From positions 248,001 through 312,000 of the forward strand of contig NZ_PJRR01000019.1 in NCBI RefSeq assembly GCF_002858865.1: a stretch of 64,000 nucleotides of DNA, read 5' to 3'. Position numbers and translations under genes: made by a program. Shown piece by piece: positions 29,258 to 40,824 of this stretch. How positions within the stretch are numbered: the stretch's first letter is position 1; every line of letters begins with the position of its first letter. This DNA is from Caulobacter vibrioides (GTDB lineage Bacteria; Pseudomonadota; Alphaproteobacteria; Caulobacterales; Caulobacteraceae). Below the pieces are notes generated by a model that ran no database searches, was not told the DNA's origin, and was given only the letters and a program-made list of their open reading frames with translations.

Positions 29258-29698
29258 ATGGTAAAACCGATCCACGTGCTGAGCGGGCCCAACCTCAACC
29301 TGTTGGGAACACGCGAGCCCGAGATTTACGGCAAGGACACCCTCGATGATGTCCGGACGCGCTGTGAGGCGCGGGCGGCTTCGCGTGGCGTTTCGGTGGT
29401 CTTCCGCCAGTCCAACCATGAAGGCGTGCTGATCGATTGGGTGCACGAGGCGCGTGAGTCGGCCTCTGCGCTGGTCATCAATCCGGCCGGATACGGCCAC
29501 ACGTCGATTGCGCTGCTGGATGCGCTCAAGACCTTGAGCATCCCCGTGATCGAGTGTCACTTGTCCAACCCGGCGGCGAGGGAGGAATTCCGCCGCCATA
29601 CCTACGTTTCGCTGGCGGCCACGGGGATCGTCTCCGGGTTCGGCGCGGCGAGTTACGAACTGGCGATCGAGGCCGCTTTCGGCCTGATCCGCGCATAG
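29258..29698 (+). CDS. aroQ: Type II 3-dehydroquinate dehydratase
   Basis: A 146-residue dodecamer-forming enzyme of the shikimate pathway. It has [18 protein letters not shown] with the catalytic tyrosine, [17 protein letters not shown], the [17 protein letters not shown] loop and the catalytic histidine in IECHLSNP. In alphaproteobacteria aroQ commonly precedes accB-accC, as here (60-base gap). Confidence 0.96.
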
Positions 29699-29758
29699 CA
29701 ACGATAACGCCCGGCGTTTTCCGCCGCCCGGCGCATCAGAAGAACAAGGTAAGCTTCC

Positions 29759-30271
29759 ATGTCGAACCCCAAGGCCCCCGCCGATCCGGTCGAAGCTCCC
29801 GCGATCGACGCCCGTCTGGTCCGCAAGCTCGCGGACATCCTGAAGGACACGGGTCTGTCCGAGATCGAAGTCGAGCATGCCGGCCTGAAGATCCGCGTCG
29901 CGCGTGAACTGACCGCCGCGCCCGTCAACTACGTCCAGGCCGCCGCGCCGGCTTACGCGCCGGCCCCGGCCGCCGCCTCGGCCCCGGTCGCCGCCGCGCC
30001 GGCCCCCGCCGTCGAGGCCGCTCCGGCCGCCGTTCGTGGTGACGCCGTGAAGTCGCCGATGGTCGGCACCGCCTATCTCTCGCCCCAGCCGGGCGCCGAC
30101 GCCTTCGTGAAGGTGGGCGACACCGTCGCGGCGGGCCAGACCCTGCTGATCGTCGAAGCCATGAAGACCATGAACCCGATCGCCGCCCCGAAGGCCGGCA
30201 AGATCGTCGAGATCCTGGTCGAGGACGCCCAGCCCGTCGAGTTCGGCGAGCCGCTCGTCGTCATCGAGTAA
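29759..30271 (+). CDS. accB: Biotin carboxyl carrier protein of acetyl-CoA carboxylase
   Basis: A 170-residue BCCP. The N-terminal helix region ([20 protein letters not shown]) is followed by an Ala/Pro-rich flexible linker (about 60-88) and the biotinyl domain, with biotin on K136 in [11 protein letters not shown]. It carries CO2 between AccC and AccAD in the first step of fatty-acid synthesis. The accC ATG lies five bases after its stop. Confidence 0.96.
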   Translation: MSNPKAPADPVEAPAIDARLVRKLADILKDTGLSEIEVEHAGLKIRVARELTAAPVNYVQAAAPAYAPAPAAASAPVAAAPAPAVEAAPAAVRGDAVKSPMVGTAYLSPQPGADAFVKVGDTVAAGQTLLIVEAMKTMNPIAAPKAGKIVEILVEDAQPVEFGEPLVVIE

Positions 30272-30276
30272 CGCTC

Positions 30277-31623
<1,347 letters not shown>

Positions 31624-31688
31624 GGTGAGCGTGGCAGCCGGAAGTGTGAGCGGTTTCGGCGACAGCCACGCTCAAGCGCCACAAGACC

Positions 31689-31711
31689 GGGCCTGTCCCT
31701 CGGACAGGCCC
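31689..31711 (+). other. Stem-loop in the accC-aat intergenic region
   Basis: GGGCCTGTCC-CTC-GGACAGGCCC, a 10-bp perfect hairpin 12 bases before the aat ATG. It has no T-run, so it is more likely a 3' end stabiliser or processing structure than a terminator. Confidence 0.5.
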
Positions 31712-31722
31712 TAGGGGCGGCG

Positions 31723-32376
31723 ATGGACGACGCCTTCACGGTCGACGACCTGATCGCCTGCTACGCGCGCGGTGTCTTTCCGATGGCCGACGCGCGAGAG
31801 GACGAGAGCCTCTTTCTGATCGATCCCGAGCGGCGCGGCGTGCTGCCGCTCGGGACTTTCCATATTCCCAAGCGCCTAGCCCGCACGGTTCGCAATGGAC
31901 CGTACGAGGTTCGCGTCGACACCGCCTTCGACGCGGTGATCGAGCACTGCGCCGCCTCGCGGCCCGGACGGCTCGACACCTGGATCAACCATCCGATCCA
32001 GCGGCTCTATGGCCAGCTCTACGCCCGCGGACTCGCCCACAGCGTCGAGACTTGGCTGGACGATGAGCTTGTCGGTGGGCTCTATGGCGTGTCGCTGGGC
32101 GGAGCGTTTTTCGGCGAGAGCATGTTCTCGACCGCGCGGGACGCCAGCAAGGTGGCGCTGGTCCACCTCGTCGCTCGACTGATCGCGGGCGGGTACGAAC
32201 TGCTCGACACCCAGTTTCTCACCGAGCATCTGGCGCAGTTCGGCGTGATGGAAATCAGCCGCGCGGACTATCGCCGCCGGCTATCCAAGGCCCTGGCGAC
32301 GCCGGGCGACTTCTATGGCTTGGCGGCCGGCGCGACCGGGATCGACTGCTTGCAGGCGATCAGCCAGGCGTCATAG
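31723..32376 (+). CDS. aat: Leucyl/phenylalanyl-tRNA-protein transferase
   Basis: A 217-residue N-end-rule enzyme that adds Leu or Phe to proteins with N-terminal Lys or Arg and so directs them to ClpS-ClpAP. Signatures: [59 protein letters not shown] and [16 protein letters not shown]. The last 64 bases overlap, tail to tail, the DUF2155 gene on the other strand. Confidence 0.96.
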   Translation: MDDAFTVDDLIACYARGVFPMADAREDESLFLIDPERRGVLPLGTFHIPKRLARTVRNGPYEVRVDTAFDAVIEHCAASRPGRLDTWINHPIQRLYGQLYARGLAHSVETWLDDELVGGLYGVSLGGAFFGESMFSTARDASKVALVHLVARLIAGGYELLDTQFLTEHLAQFGVMEISRADYRRRLSKALATPGDFYGLAAGATGIDCLQAISQAS

Positions 32377-32951
32377 ACCGGGTGTTGCAGCGGGTTCAGG
32401 CCCGGCGAGCTGGCGTACATCCAACCCTTGTAGATCTGGCGTCCCGGCGGGGCCGCGCGGCCAGCTTGGGCCTTCGGTTGCGTATCGACCACCACATAGG
32501 CCGCCGATTCCGGCGCGACCTCGTCGGCGGCCGCCGTTTCGCAGGCCCTCACGGTGAAGATCAGGGTCTTGTAGCGGATCGGCTGACCGATCGGGACTTC
32601 GAACCGCATCGTCTCGGTCGTGACCTTGTCCAGCGCCTGCAGGATGGCCACCGAATAGCGCGCGCGCTTGGCGGGCTCGGCGGGCTTGGTGGCCGCCGGC
32701 GGCTTGACCTGGGTGGCTGCTCCCGGCGCGGGTGACGCGGGCGGGTTAGGGTTCGCCGTGGCGGGCGCGACCTGAACAGGCTGGGCGGGCCGCAGCTCTC
32801 CGACCGGCGCCGGCGGCGCTGGCGTTGCGGCGGGCGCGGCGGGCGGAGTCTGCGCCTGAGGCGTTCCTGCCTGACGCGCGACAGCGACACCCGCCACGGC
32901 CAAGCCGGACAGGACGCTAACCGCCGCGATCAGGGACGCCCGGCGGGCCAT
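32313..32951 (-). CDS. Exported DUF2155 protein
   Basis: A 212-residue protein with a signal peptide (about 1-24), a long Ala/Pro-rich low-complexity region (about 25-100) and the DUF2155 domain (about 108-205): [31 protein letters not shown], and the closing [20 protein letters not shown] followed by AWLIACK. Function unknown; the family is typically encoded next to the NDUFA12-like gene in alphaproteobacteria. ATG 32951 lies four bases after that gene's stop. Its conserved C-terminus is encoded in the same DNA as the end of aat. Confidence 0.88.
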   Translation of the reverse strand: MARRASLIAAVSVLSGLAVAGVAVARQAGTPQAQTPPAAPAATPAPPAPVGELRPAQPVQVAPATANPNPPASPAPGAATQVKPPAATKPAEPAKRARYSVAILQALDKVTTETMRFEVPIGQPIRYKTLIFTVRACETAAADEVAPESAAYVVVDTQPKAQAGRAAPPGRQIYKGWMYASSPGLNPLQHPVYDAWLIACKQSIPVAPAAKP

Positions 32952-32955
32952 GCCC

Positions 32956-33351
32956 CTATTCCGGCGACCAGGCTTGATAGTCACTCGTCGCCGCCGGGCG
33001 CTCGCCGCCGCGGGTCAGAGAACCCTGCGGACGCCAAGCGTGCACGGTGCCGGTCAGGTTCGGAAGCGTGTCCTTCTCCCATTCGCGACGCTTCAGCGGC
33101 GCGCGGGTCGGCGGCTCGTCCAGCGTATAGTGCAGCCAACCGCTCCACTCGGCAGGGACCTTCGAGGCTTCGGCATAGCCGTTGTAGATCACCCAACGAC
33201 GCTTGTGACGGTCGTAGCTGTCGCTGTTGTCGCGCGCTTCGAAATAGCGGTTGCCGTAGTCGTCCTGACCCACGAAGACGCCGCGGCGGCCAATGTGGAA
33301 ACGCTGCCCGAGGGTCGCGCCGTTCCACCACGTGAAGATCGCTTTCAGCAC
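32956..33351 (-). CDS. NADH:ubiquinone oxidoreductase 17.2 kDa subunit family (NDUFA12-like)
   Basis: A 131-residue protein homologous to the mitochondrial complex I accessory subunit NDUFA12/B17.2. Key segments: FTWWNGATLGQRFHIGRRG, FVGQDDYGNRYFEARD, RRWVIYNGYAEASKVPAEWS and GWLHYTLDEPPT. In alphaproteobacteria it is an accessory subunit or assembly factor of complex I on the cytoplasmic face. It is separate from any nuo operon. Transcription probably continues into the DUF2155 gene. Confidence 0.94.
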   Translation of the reverse strand: MLKAIFTWWNGATLGQRFHIGRRGVFVGQDDYGNRYFEARDNSDSYDRHKRRWVIYNGYAEASKVPAEWSGWLHYTLDEPPTRAPLKRREWEKDTLPNLTGTVHAWRPQGSLTRGGERPAATSDYQAWSPE

Positions 33352-33524
33352 TACGTTCGCACCTGAATCTGCAAGGCTTTGCTCGGCCGCGACAAGCGCG
33401 GCGAAGCGGGCGGACCATAGCGCCCCGCGCCCTCACCGTCCAGCCGCGCGCCGGTCGCGGCGCACTTCAACATCTTGTGGATTAGCGCCCCTGCACCCGC
33501 AACATCTATTGAGGGGCGGTGACC

Positions 33525-33538
33525 AAGGTTCTAACCTT
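33525..33538. promoter_or_regulatory. Perfect palindrome upstream of the NrdJ-like gene
   Basis: AAGGTT-CT-AACCTT, 87 bases before ATG 33631 in the divergent NDUFA12 / NrdJ-like intergenic region. It could be an operator; the regulator is unknown. Confidence 0.3.
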
Positions 33539-33630
33539 CGGTGCGACCTTACGCCCATCCCGGCCGCGTGGAATCACACGTTAGGGATTTGGTAAGCACT
33601 CACGCTGGCATCTCGGACCTGGAACCGCCC

Positions 33631-36354
33631 ATGCGCCCCTCCGCCAAAGCCGCAGGCCTCGTCCCCGCGATGGAATGGCGCGACCTGGAACGGGCCGACA
33701 GCGTTCAGGTCGTTTCGGCGCCGTCGTCATGGTCTGACGCCCGCGTCGAAGCCTGGCTCGACTGGGGCGGCGAGATCGAACCGAAGGCTCCGCTTGGCGG
33801 CGGTCCGGCGCGTTACGCTGCGCGCGTGGCGCAACTGGGCCTCTCGCGCGGCCTGTTCGGCGACAAGGCCGACGCCGATGCCTTCCGCGAGGCGTTGTTG
33901 ACCACGATGCTCACCGGGATAGCGACCCCGACCTCGGGCCAGACGGGTCTGCGGCTGCTGCCCGACATCACCGAGTTCGAATTCCAGAGCCAGGCGCGGG
34001 ACATCCTGGGGCAGCGCCGGGCGCGCCTCCTGGCGGCTCAAGCCGCTGCGCGTTTGAACACCGCGCTCGACCAGGTCGCAGACGCGGTGCGTCGCTGCTC
34101 GGGCGATAGCCGCGCCTGCAGCGATGTTCGCAAGAACCCGGCCCTGGCCCGGGCCGCGCGCAAGGCGCGTGAACTGGGCGCGGACGACCAGACCATCCTG
34201 GACGCCATCGCCTTGGCCGACCAGCCCCGTGCGCCGCTGACCGCGCTCGCCGTCGATGATGAGCTGCCCCTTGTCGCCGCCGCAACCCGTCAAGCGGTCG
34301 CCGCCGGCGACGAGGCCGCGACTCTGGCCGCTCAGGTCGGTTGGGAGACCAGCGCCCTGACCCTGGCCCTGTCGCCGACCGACGCCGAAGCCCTGTCGCG
34401 CGGCGCGGCGATCGGCGCGGCGATCGACGCCAGCACCTTCCTGGACGCCGAAGGGTTCGACATCGAGCGCTTCACCTTCGTCTGCCACCTGTGGGCCACG
34501 GCCCTGGAACTGGACCGGGGCGAGCGCCCCGCGCGCCTTTCGCTCGCGGGCGTGGGCGATTGCCTGCTCAGCCAAGGCTACGCCCAGACCAGTATCGAAG
34601 GTCGCGACGGCGCGGCCGCCTTGTGGGCCCTGGCCGTCGGCGCGGCGCTGTCCGCCAGCGCCGAGGCCGCAGCCACACTGGGCCAAGACCCCGCCTTTGA
34701 TCAGGATCGCCAAGGCGTACTGAAGACCCTGGCCGAACGCCGGGTCCGCGCCGCCGCTCTGCGCTCGGCGCTCGCCACCGAAGCCGCTGCGGCGCTGGCG
34801 ACGGCCCACGCGCTGGCCCGCAAGCACGGCCTGCGTTCGGCCGGCTTGGTGGGACCGTTCACGGACCTCGAGGCGACCTTGCGCCTGGGCGGCGCGCCCG
34901 TCGGCGCGGCAGGCGCCATGGCGCCGGTGTCTGTGTCACAAACCGCAGACGGCTTCCTGATGCCGAGCTTCAGCGCCGCCGCTTTCGAGGCGCTGTCATC
35001 GGAGGGCGTCGATCTCGATGCCGCCCGGCGGCATGCGCTGGGCCACGGATCGCTGGCCGAGAGCCCCGCGATCGATCACGCCATGCTGCAGGCGCGCGGC
35101 TTCACCGCTCACGAGATCGAGAAGGCCGAAAACGCCCTGCGCGAGCATCAGGGCGTGCGGGCGGCCTTCGCCCCGGCGATTGTCGGCGCAGGCTTCCTTC
35201 GCGACGTCCTGGGCGCGTCCGCCGAAGATGTCGCGCGCCGTGACTTCGACACCCTGGCCTTCGCCGACTTCTCGGCGGCGGAAATCGCGGCCGCCGAGCG
35301 CCATGCGCTGGGCGCGGGCACGCTGGGCGATTGCGAAGCCCTGAACCCTGATCTTCGCGAAGCTTTCCGGTCCGTGGAGGCTCCCTCGTTCAATGACCGC
35401 CTGGCGATGCTGGCGGCGGTGGAGAGCTTCGCTTGCCTGCCGACGGCCGTAACGGTCTCGATTCCGCATGACGCGCGCCCGGCCGATGCCGTGCGCGCCC
35501 AGGCTGCGGCGGCCAGGGCCGGCGTTCGCGCCCTGCGCCTGCAGCGCGCGCCCACGCCGTACGACTTCAAGCTCGATCTGCCCGAGGAGCCGACGGCCGA
35601 AGCGCCCCGCCCCGCTCCGGCGCGAGAACCATTGGTGACCGAGCGCGTCGTCGAGCGGATCGTCGAGCGCGACCGCTCGCGCCGTCGCCTCCCCGACCGT
35701 CGCAAGGGCTACATCCAGAAAGCGGCCGTGGGCGGGCACAAGGTCTATCTGCATACCGGCGAGTACGAGGACGGCGAACTGGGTGAGCTGTTCATCGATA
35801 TGCACAAGGAAGGCGCGGCCTTCCGGAGCCTGATGAACAACTTCGCCATCGCCGTCTCGCTGGGCCTGCAGCACGGCGTGCCGCTGGACGAGTTCGTCGA
35901 CGCCTTCGTCTACACCAAGTTCGAGCCGGCGGGTCCGGTCACCGGCAATGACTCGATCAAGTCCGCGACCTCCATCCTGGACTACATTTTCCGAGAACTG
36001 GGCGTCTCCTACCTTGGCCGAGACGACCTCGCCAATGGCGACCCCGGAGAGTTCAACGCCGATGGGCTCGGCGCGGGCAAGCGCCTTGCCGAAGACGACC
36101 TGCTGGACGACGACGCCGATCCCGTTCCGGCTAGCCGCTTCATTTCCAAGGGCTTTTCACGGGGCGCCACGCCGGACAATCTGGTGTTCGCCAGCTTCGG
36201 CCACCGTCGCGTGGAAGGCGCCGATCGTCCCGGCGCGGATGGCGAGATGTGCCCGGCTTGCGGCGATCTGTCTCTCGTGCGGAGAGGCGGAATGACGGTC
36301 TGCGACACCTGCGGCGCTCAGTCGGAGCGGCCAGGGCCGGTCGCATCCACCTGA
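33631..36354 (+). CDS. Degenerate class II ribonucleotide reductase (NrdJ) homologue, probably non-catalytic
   Basis: A 907-residue protein. Residues about 685-800 are almost a standard NrdJ C-terminal domain: [20 protein letters not shown] from 691, [20 protein letters not shown] and [30 protein letters not shown] follows, and a zinc ribbon closes the protein (C874, C877, C891, C894). About 590-640 still follows the NrdJ pattern ([20 protein letters not shown]). The first 500 residues are Ala-rich helical sequence where the B12-dependent barrel should be. I find neither the NPCSE-type motif nor the other active-site cysteines. It looks like a pseudo-enzyme keeping the regulatory and tail domains of NrdJ. 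Start 33631 is chosen; a GTG at 33541 would add 30 residues. Confidence 0.85.
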   Translation: MRPSAKAAGLVPAMEWRDLERADSVQVVSAPSSWSDARVEAWLDWGGEIEPKAPLGGGPARYAARVAQLGLSRGLFGDKADADAFREALLTTMLTGIATPTSGQTGLRLLPDITEFEFQSQARDILGQRRARLLAAQAAARLNTALDQVADAVRRCSGDSRACSDVRKNPALARAARKARELGADDQTILDAIALADQPRAPLTALAVDDELPLVAAATRQAVAAGDEAATLAAQVGWETSALTLALSPTDAEALSRGAAIGAAIDASTFLDAEGFDIERFTFVCHLWATALELDRGERPARLSLAGVGDCLLSQGYAQTSIEGRDGAAALWALAVGAALSASAEAAATLGQDPAFDQDRQGVLKTLAERRVRAAALRSALATEAAAALATAHALARKHGLRSAGLVGPFTDLEATLRLGGAPVGAAGAMAPVSVSQTADGFLMPSFSAAAFEALSSEGVDLDAARRHALGHGSLAESPAIDHAMLQARGFTAHEIEKAENALREHQGVRAAFAPAIVGAGFLRDVLGASAEDVARRDFDTLAFADFSAAEIAAAERHALGAGTLGDCEALNPDLREAFRSVEAPSFNDRLAMLAAVESFACLPTAVTVSIPHDARPADAVRAQAAAARAGVRALRLQRAPTPYDFKLDLPEEPTAEAPRPAPAREPLVTERVVERIVERDRSRRRLPDRRKGYIQKAAVGGHKVYLHTGEYEDGELGELFIDMHKEGAAFRSLMNNFAIAVSLGLQHGVPLDEFVDAFVYTKFEPAGPVTGNDSIKSATSILDYIFRELGVSYLGRDDLANGDPGEFNADGLGAGKRLAEDDLLDDDADPVPASRFISKGFSRGATPDNLVFASFGHRRVEGADRPGADGEMCPACGDLSLVRRGGMTVCDTCGAQSERPGPVAST

Positions 36355-36425
36355 CGGCGTTCGCCTGGCGTTAAGCTTGCTGGGTAAGGGTAAGACCTGC
36401 TTTTCCGCTCAGGACGTGCGCCAGA

Positions 36426-36923
36426 ATGAAACCGATCGCCCTGCTCGCCGCCGCCCTTGGCGTGGCGTTGTCCGTCGCGACGCCCGTCAGCGCCCAGAAC
36501 GCCGGCCAGATCGCGGCCGTGCGCAACGGCGCGAACTGCCCACGCTGCAACCTGTTCCAGGCCGATCTCTCCAACCTGACCCTGAAGGGCAAGAATCTGG
36601 CCGGCGCGCGTCTTCGACAGGCGGACCTGTCGACGGCGGTCATGAACCGGACACGCTTCGCCGGCGGCGATCTTCGGGACGTCAACGCCTATGGCGCGGT
36701 CATGACCGGAGCCAGCTTCGCGCGGGCCGACCTGACCAACGCCAGCTTCGTCGGAGCCAATCTGCAAGGCGCGAACTTTGCCGGCGCGCGACTCTCCGGC
36801 GTCAACTTTTCGGGCGCGGAGATGGATCGCGCGACGGGTCTGAAACAGAGTCAGTTGAGCCAGGCGTGCGGCGATGACTCCACGTTGTTGCCCCGCGGAC
36901 TTTCCATTCCGCGCTGCCGTTAA
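36426..36923 (+). CDS. Exported pentapeptide-repeat protein, short paralogue
   Basis: A 165-residue protein with a signal peptide (about 1-23, VSA-QN). The mature protein opens with NCPRC, then runs of A(D/N)LxX pentapeptides from about 41 to 138 (LFQADLSNLTLKGKNLAGAR and onward), forming a right-handed quadrilateral beta-helix. The end has QLSQACGDDSTLLPRGLS then PRCR. The CxxC start and two-cysteine end are shared with the next gene. Exported members are poorly understood; a cytosolic gyrase-protecting role is excluded by the signal. Confidence 0.88.
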   Translation: MKPIALLAAALGVALSVATPVSAQNAGQIAAVRNGANCPRCNLFQADLSNLTLKGKNLAGARLRQADLSTAVMNRTRFAGGDLRDVNAYGAVMTGASFARADLTNASFVGANLQGANFAGARLSGVNFSGAEMDRATGLKQSQLSQACGDDSTLLPRGLSIPRCR

Positions 36924-37017
36924 ATCCCCGTCATTACCGCAATTTAAGTGGTCTCTGGCCCTCCGTCGGTCCAAACCGTAACTCACACAGTCGCGTATGG
37001 ACTGAACGGAGTAGTCG

Positions 37018-37887
37018 ATGTCCCGCTTGGGCGTTTCCATCGCCGCCTTGACGCTGAGCCTCTTGGCCATGACGGGCCAGGCGCACGCTTGGGCCGAAGA
37101 CAAGGACGTCGCCAAGCTGACGTCCTTCGGCGGGATGTGCGCCAATTGCGACCTGGCGGGCCGCAAGCTGATGAACGCCAAGTTCACCGGCGCCAACTTC
37201 GCCAAGGCCGTTCTGATCGGCGCCGACCTGCGCGGCGCGATGTTTTATGGCTCGGATTTCGGATGGGCCGATCTGAGCCGCGCCGATCTGCGCGGCGCTG
37301 AGATGCGCGGCGCCAACTTCACCCGCGCCAACTTCACCGACGCGCGTATGTCCGGCGTCGAGAGCAGCGGCGCCAACTTCGCTCAGGCGACTCTGGTCCG
37401 CGTCGACCTGTCTTCGGCGGAGCTGCACGCCGCCAACATGGCCGGCGCCAACCTGCAGAAGGCGCGCTTCGCCAACGCCGAGCTGATCGCCGCCAATCTG
37501 TCGGGCGCCAACGCCCGCGACGCCGACTTCTCGAACGCCGACATCAACCACGCCAACTTCCAGGGCGCGCGCTTCGACGGCGCGCGGTTCCACAACGCCG
37601 ACATGACCGGCTCGAATCTGCGCGGCGGGATCTTCAACAGCGCGGACTTCCGGAACGCCGACCTGACCATGGTCAATCTCAGCGGCGCTGATCTATCGAG
37701 CGCCCGGGGGCTGGAACAGGAACAGCTGGACGAGGCCTGTGGCGATAGCAGCACGCGACTGCCTTCGGGACTGAGCGTCCGCACCTGTAATGGCCTGCGA
37801 AGCGGCCAGCACTTCATGCTCCTGCGCGCGGTGCCCAAGCCGCCCGCACCCCCCGCCCCGCCGAAGGCCCCCAAAGGCCCCAAGTAA
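37018..37887 (+). CDS. Exported pentapeptide-repeat protein, long paralogue
   Basis: A 289-residue protein with a signal peptide (about 1-25, AHA-WA). After MCANC (near 40) come about forty pentapeptide units: DLRGAEMRGANFTRANFTDA, LQKARFANAELIAANLSGAN and similar, with few breaks. The C-terminal cap QLDEACGDSSTRLPSGLS then RTC repeats that of the smaller paralogue. A Pro/Lys tail (PKPPAPPAPPKAPKGPK) follows, possibly cell-wall or surface facing. The two genes are 94 bases apart and probably arose by duplication. Confidence 0.88.
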   Translation: MSRLGVSIAALTLSLLAMTGQAHAWAEDKDVAKLTSFGGMCANCDLAGRKLMNAKFTGANFAKAVLIGADLRGAMFYGSDFGWADLSRADLRGAEMRGANFTRANFTDARMSGVESSGANFAQATLVRVDLSSAELHAANMAGANLQKARFANAELIAANLSGANARDADFSNADINHANFQGARFDGARFHNADMTGSNLRGGIFNSADFRNADLTMVNLSGADLSSARGLEQEQLDEACGDSSTRLPSGLSVRTCNGLRSGQHFMLLRAVPKPPAPPAPPKAPKGPK

Positions 37888-37906
37888 GGTCGCTAGTAGG
37901 CCAAAG

Positions 37907-37943
37907 AAAAAGCCCTCCGATCGCAAGACCGGAGGGCTTTTTC
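37907..37943. terminator. Bidirectional terminator between pentapeptide gene and aspS
   Basis: AAAAAGCCCTCCG and CGGAGGGCTTTTT form a 13-bp perfect stem around a 10-base loop, with A-run and T-run on the two sides, so it can stop both converging transcripts. Confidence 0.92.
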
Positions 37944-37963
37944 GTGGAGGGTCGGAACCCCGC

Positions 37964-39802
37964 CTACACCTTGATCGGCGGCGCGGTCCGGATGTGCAGT
38001 TCCTTCAACTGCTTGTCGAGCACGTTGGCCGGGGCGTTCATCAGGAGGTCCTGGCCCTGCTGGTTCAGCGGGAAGGCGATGACTTCGCGGATGGCGACCT
38101 GGTCGGCCAGCAGCATGACGATACGGTCGATGCCCGGCGCCAGACCACCGTGCGGCGGTGCGCCGTAGCGGAAGGCGTTCAGCATGCCGCCGAACTGCTC
38201 CTCGACCACTTCCGGGCCATAGCCGGCGGTGGCGAAGGCTTTCAGCATGATCTCGGGCTTGTGGTTCCGGATCGCGCCCGAGCACAGCTCGTAGCCGTTG
38301 CAGACGATGTCATACTGATAGGCGCGGATGGTCAGCGGGTCCTGGGTCTCCAGGGCCTCCAGACCGCCCTGCGGCATCGAGAACGGGTTGTGCGAGAAGT
38401 CGACCTTCTTCTCTTCCTCGTTCCACTCGAACATCGGGAAGTCGACGATCCAGCAGAACTTGAACTGGTTCTCGTCGACCAGCTTCAGCTCCGTGCCGAC
38501 GCGCGTGCGGGCCAGACCCGCGAACTTGGCGAACACGGAAGGATCGCCGGCCACGAAGAAGGCGGCGTCGCCGGCGCCCAGGCCCAGCGACTCCATCAGG
38601 GCCTGGGTCGGTTCGCCGAGGTTCTTGGCGATCGGGCCGCCCCAGCCGCCCTGGTCTTCCGACCAGAACACATAGCCAAGGCCCGGCTGGCCTTCGCCCT
38701 GAGCCCAGCTGTTCATGCGATCGCAGAAAGCGCGCGAACCGCCGGTCGGCGCGGGGATGGCCCACACCTGGTTCTTGGCGTCGACGCCCAGGATCTTGGC
38801 GAACAGGCCAAAGCCGCCGTCACGGAAGTGCTCCGAGACGTTCGCCATCTTGATCGGGTTTCGCAGGTCCGGCTTGTCGCTGCCGTACCAGGCCATCGAC
38901 TGGGCGTAGGTCAGGCGCTCGAAGCCCTTGTGCTCGAACGATTGGCCAAAGTCGTTGGTGAAGGTGTGCGTGCCGTTGATCGGCGACACCGGCTTGCCGT
39001 TGCTGAACTCCTCGAACACGCCATGCATGACGGGCTCGATAGCCGCGAAGACGTCTTCCTGGGTGACGAAGCTCATCTCGACGTCGAGCTGGTAGAACTC
39101 CAGGCTACGGTCGGCGCGCAGGTCTTCGTCGCGGAAGCAGGGCGCGATCTGGAAGTAGCGGTCAAAGCCCGAGACCATCAGCAGCTGCTTGAACTGCTGG
39201 GGCGCTTGGGGCAGCGCGTAGAACTTTTCGGGGTGCAGACGCGAGGGCACCAGGAAGTCGCGCGCGCCTTCCGGCGAGCTGGCGGTCAGGATCGGCGTCT
39301 GAAACTCGTTGAAGCCCTGGGCGAACATGCGGTTGCGGATCGACTGGATCACGCGCGAGCGCAGGACGATGTTCTTGTGCAGGGTCTCGCGACGCAGGTC
39401 GAGATAACGGTGCTTGAGGCGGATCTCTTCGGGATAGTCCGGCTCGCCGAAGACCGGCAGCGGCAGCTCGGCGGCCTCGGACAGCACCTCGACGGCCGAG
39501 ACGCGGATTTCGATCTCGCCGGTCGGCAGGTTGGGGTTCACCACGCTGGCGTCACGGGCGATCACTTCGCCGTCAACGCGGATCACGCTCTCGGCGCGCA
39601 GGCGCTCGACGACGTTGAAACCGGGGGTTTCCGGGTGCAGCACCAGCTGCGTCAGACCGTAGTGGTCGCGCAGGTCGATGAAGACCAGCCCGCCATGGTC
39701 GCGCTTGCGGTGGATCCAGCCGGACAGACGCACGGCCGCGCCGGTGTCGGAAGCGCGCAGGGCGCCGCAGTTATGGGTGCGATAGGCGTGCATGGTGGTC
39801 AT
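37964..39802 (-). CDS. aspS: Aspartyl-tRNA synthetase
   Basis: A 612-residue class II synthetase of bacterial type. The OB anticodon domain ([20 protein letters not shown]) is followed by motif 2 ([20 protein letters not shown]), the bacterial GAD insertion (about 290-420) and motif 3 ([13 protein letters not shown]). Many alphaproteobacteria use a non-discriminating AspRS that also makes Asp-tRNA-Asn for GatCAB; whether this one does cannot be read directly. Confidence 0.96.
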   Translation of the reverse strand: MTTMHAYRTHNCGALRASDTGAAVRLSGWIHRKRDHGGLVFIDLRDHYGLTQLVLHPETPGFNVVERLRAESVIRVDGEVIARDASVVNPNLPTGEIEIRVSAVEVLSEAAELPLPVFGEPDYPEEIRLKHRYLDLRRETLHKNIVLRSRVIQSIRNRMFAQGFNEFQTPILTASSPEGARDFLVPSRLHPEKFYALPQAPQQFKQLLMVSGFDRYFQIAPCFRDEDLRADRSLEFYQLDVEMSFVTQEDVFAAIEPVMHGVFEEFSNGKPVSPINGTHTFTNDFGQSFEHKGFERLTYAQSMAWYGSDKPDLRNPIKMANVSEHFRDGGFGLFAKILGVDAKNQVWAIPAPTGGSRAFCDRMNSWAQGEGQPGLGYVFWSEDQGGWGGPIAKNLGEPTQALMESLGLGAGDAAFFVAGDPSVFAKFAGLARTRVGTELKLVDENQFKFCWIVDFPMFEWNEEEKKVDFSHNPFSMPQGGLEALETQDPLTIRAYQYDIVCNGYELCSGAIRNHKPEIMLKAFATAGYGPEVVEEQFGGMLNAFRYGAPPHGGLAPGIDRIVMLLADQVAIREVIAFPLNQQGQDLLMNAPANVLDKQLKELHIRTAPPIKV

Positions 39803-39923
39803 GAAAGTCTTGAATACGCGCTGATTTGCAAGGCGCGGTAAGGCGCACGTGGGCGCCGCGATGTCAAGGATTCTGGGACGGACCGTGCGCTTGCCCGGCC
39901 CGTCCGTGGAAGGTTCTTCAGGC

Positions 39924-40685
39924 TTAAAGCGCCTGGATGATCGCCAGGAAGTCCTTGGCCTTCAGCGAAGCGCCGCCGACCAGCGCGCCACCAACCTCGG
40001 GCGCGGCGAGGATCTCGCGAGCGTTTTCGGGCTTCACGGAGCCACCATAGAGGATCAGGACGGTCCGGCCCTGCTCGCCGAAACGGGAGACCAGCTCGGC
40101 GCGGATGGCCGCGTGCATCTCGACGATGTTGTCGACCGAGGCCGTTCGGCCCGTGCCGATAGCCCACAGAGGCTCATAGGCTACGCTGAACGCCTTGCCG
40201 GCCAGCGAGGTTGGCAGCGAGTCCCGCACCTGGCTCACGACAAAGCTTACCGCCTGGCCCGCTTCACGCGTCTCCAGGGTCTCGCCGACACAGACGATCG
40301 GCTCCAAGCCCGCCGCGGCGGCGGCTTCAGCCTTTCCGGCCACCTGGGCGGAGGTTTCACCGTGGTCAGTGCGCCGCTCGGAGTGGCCGCAGATCACCAG
40401 CGATCCGCCTGCGTCCGCGATCATCTCGGCGGAGACATCGCCCGTGTGCGCGCCGCTCGACTTGCCATGGCAATCCTGACCGCCGGTAAGGAGATGCGCC
40501 CCTTCCACCGCCTGGCTCAGACGATGCAACAGGGTGGCGGGCGGGAAGATCGCGACGCGGGCGGCCGGAGGTTTCGCCTCCAGGGCGGCGGCGACGGCTC
40601 GGGCCTCGTCGAGGGCGACCGAAAGGCCGTTCATCTTCCAGTTTCCGGCGATCAGAGGCCGGGGCGTTGTGCTCGAAAGGGTCAT
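39924..40685 (-). CDS. tpiA: Triosephosphate isomerase
   Basis: A 253-residue TIM barrel interconverting DHAP and glyceraldehyde 3-phosphate. Active-site segments are IAGNWKMNG (lysine), ICGHSERR (histidine) and the base glutamate in [12 protein letters not shown], with the flexible loop directly after and [11 protein letters not shown] as phosphate site. It is divergent from ppiD. Confidence 0.97.
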   Translation of the reverse strand: MTLSSTTPRPLIAGNWKMNGLSVALDEARAVAAALEAKPPAARVAIFPPATLLHRLSQAVEGAHLLTGGQDCHGKSSGAHTGDVSAEMIADAGGSLVICGHSERRTDHGETSAQVAGKAEAAAAAGLEPIVCVGETLETREAGQAVSFVVSQVRDSLPTSLAGKAFSVAYEPLWAIGTGRTASVDNIVEMHAAIRAELVSRFGEQGRTVLILYGGSVKPENAREILAAPEVGGALVGGASLKAKDFLAIIQAL

Positions 40686-40824
40686 GAGCGCCTTCTTGAG
40701 GTCACGCTCCCTTGGGAAGTCAAGCCCACGCCGCTTGCCCCCTCGCCTTCGGCTCTACTATACCCGCTGCTCTCGACCGTCGCGTCCCTGTGCGCAGCGG
40801 TCTGTCTGGAAGGTTTTCGCGCTC

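Noticed and set aside
33581-33595. CtrA-like TTAG-N7-GTAA before the NrdJ-like gene
   Set aside because: Two mismatches to TTAA-N7-TTAA; too weak to claim.
33594-33603. AAGCACTCAC resembling half of the TetR operator at 717-732
   Set aside because: Only one arm and centre match; the other arm is absent, so probably chance.
37790-39841. 683-codon plus-strand frame opposite aspS
   Set aside because: Antisense shadow of a conserved synthetase gene; starts inside the pentapeptide gene and runs across a strong terminator.
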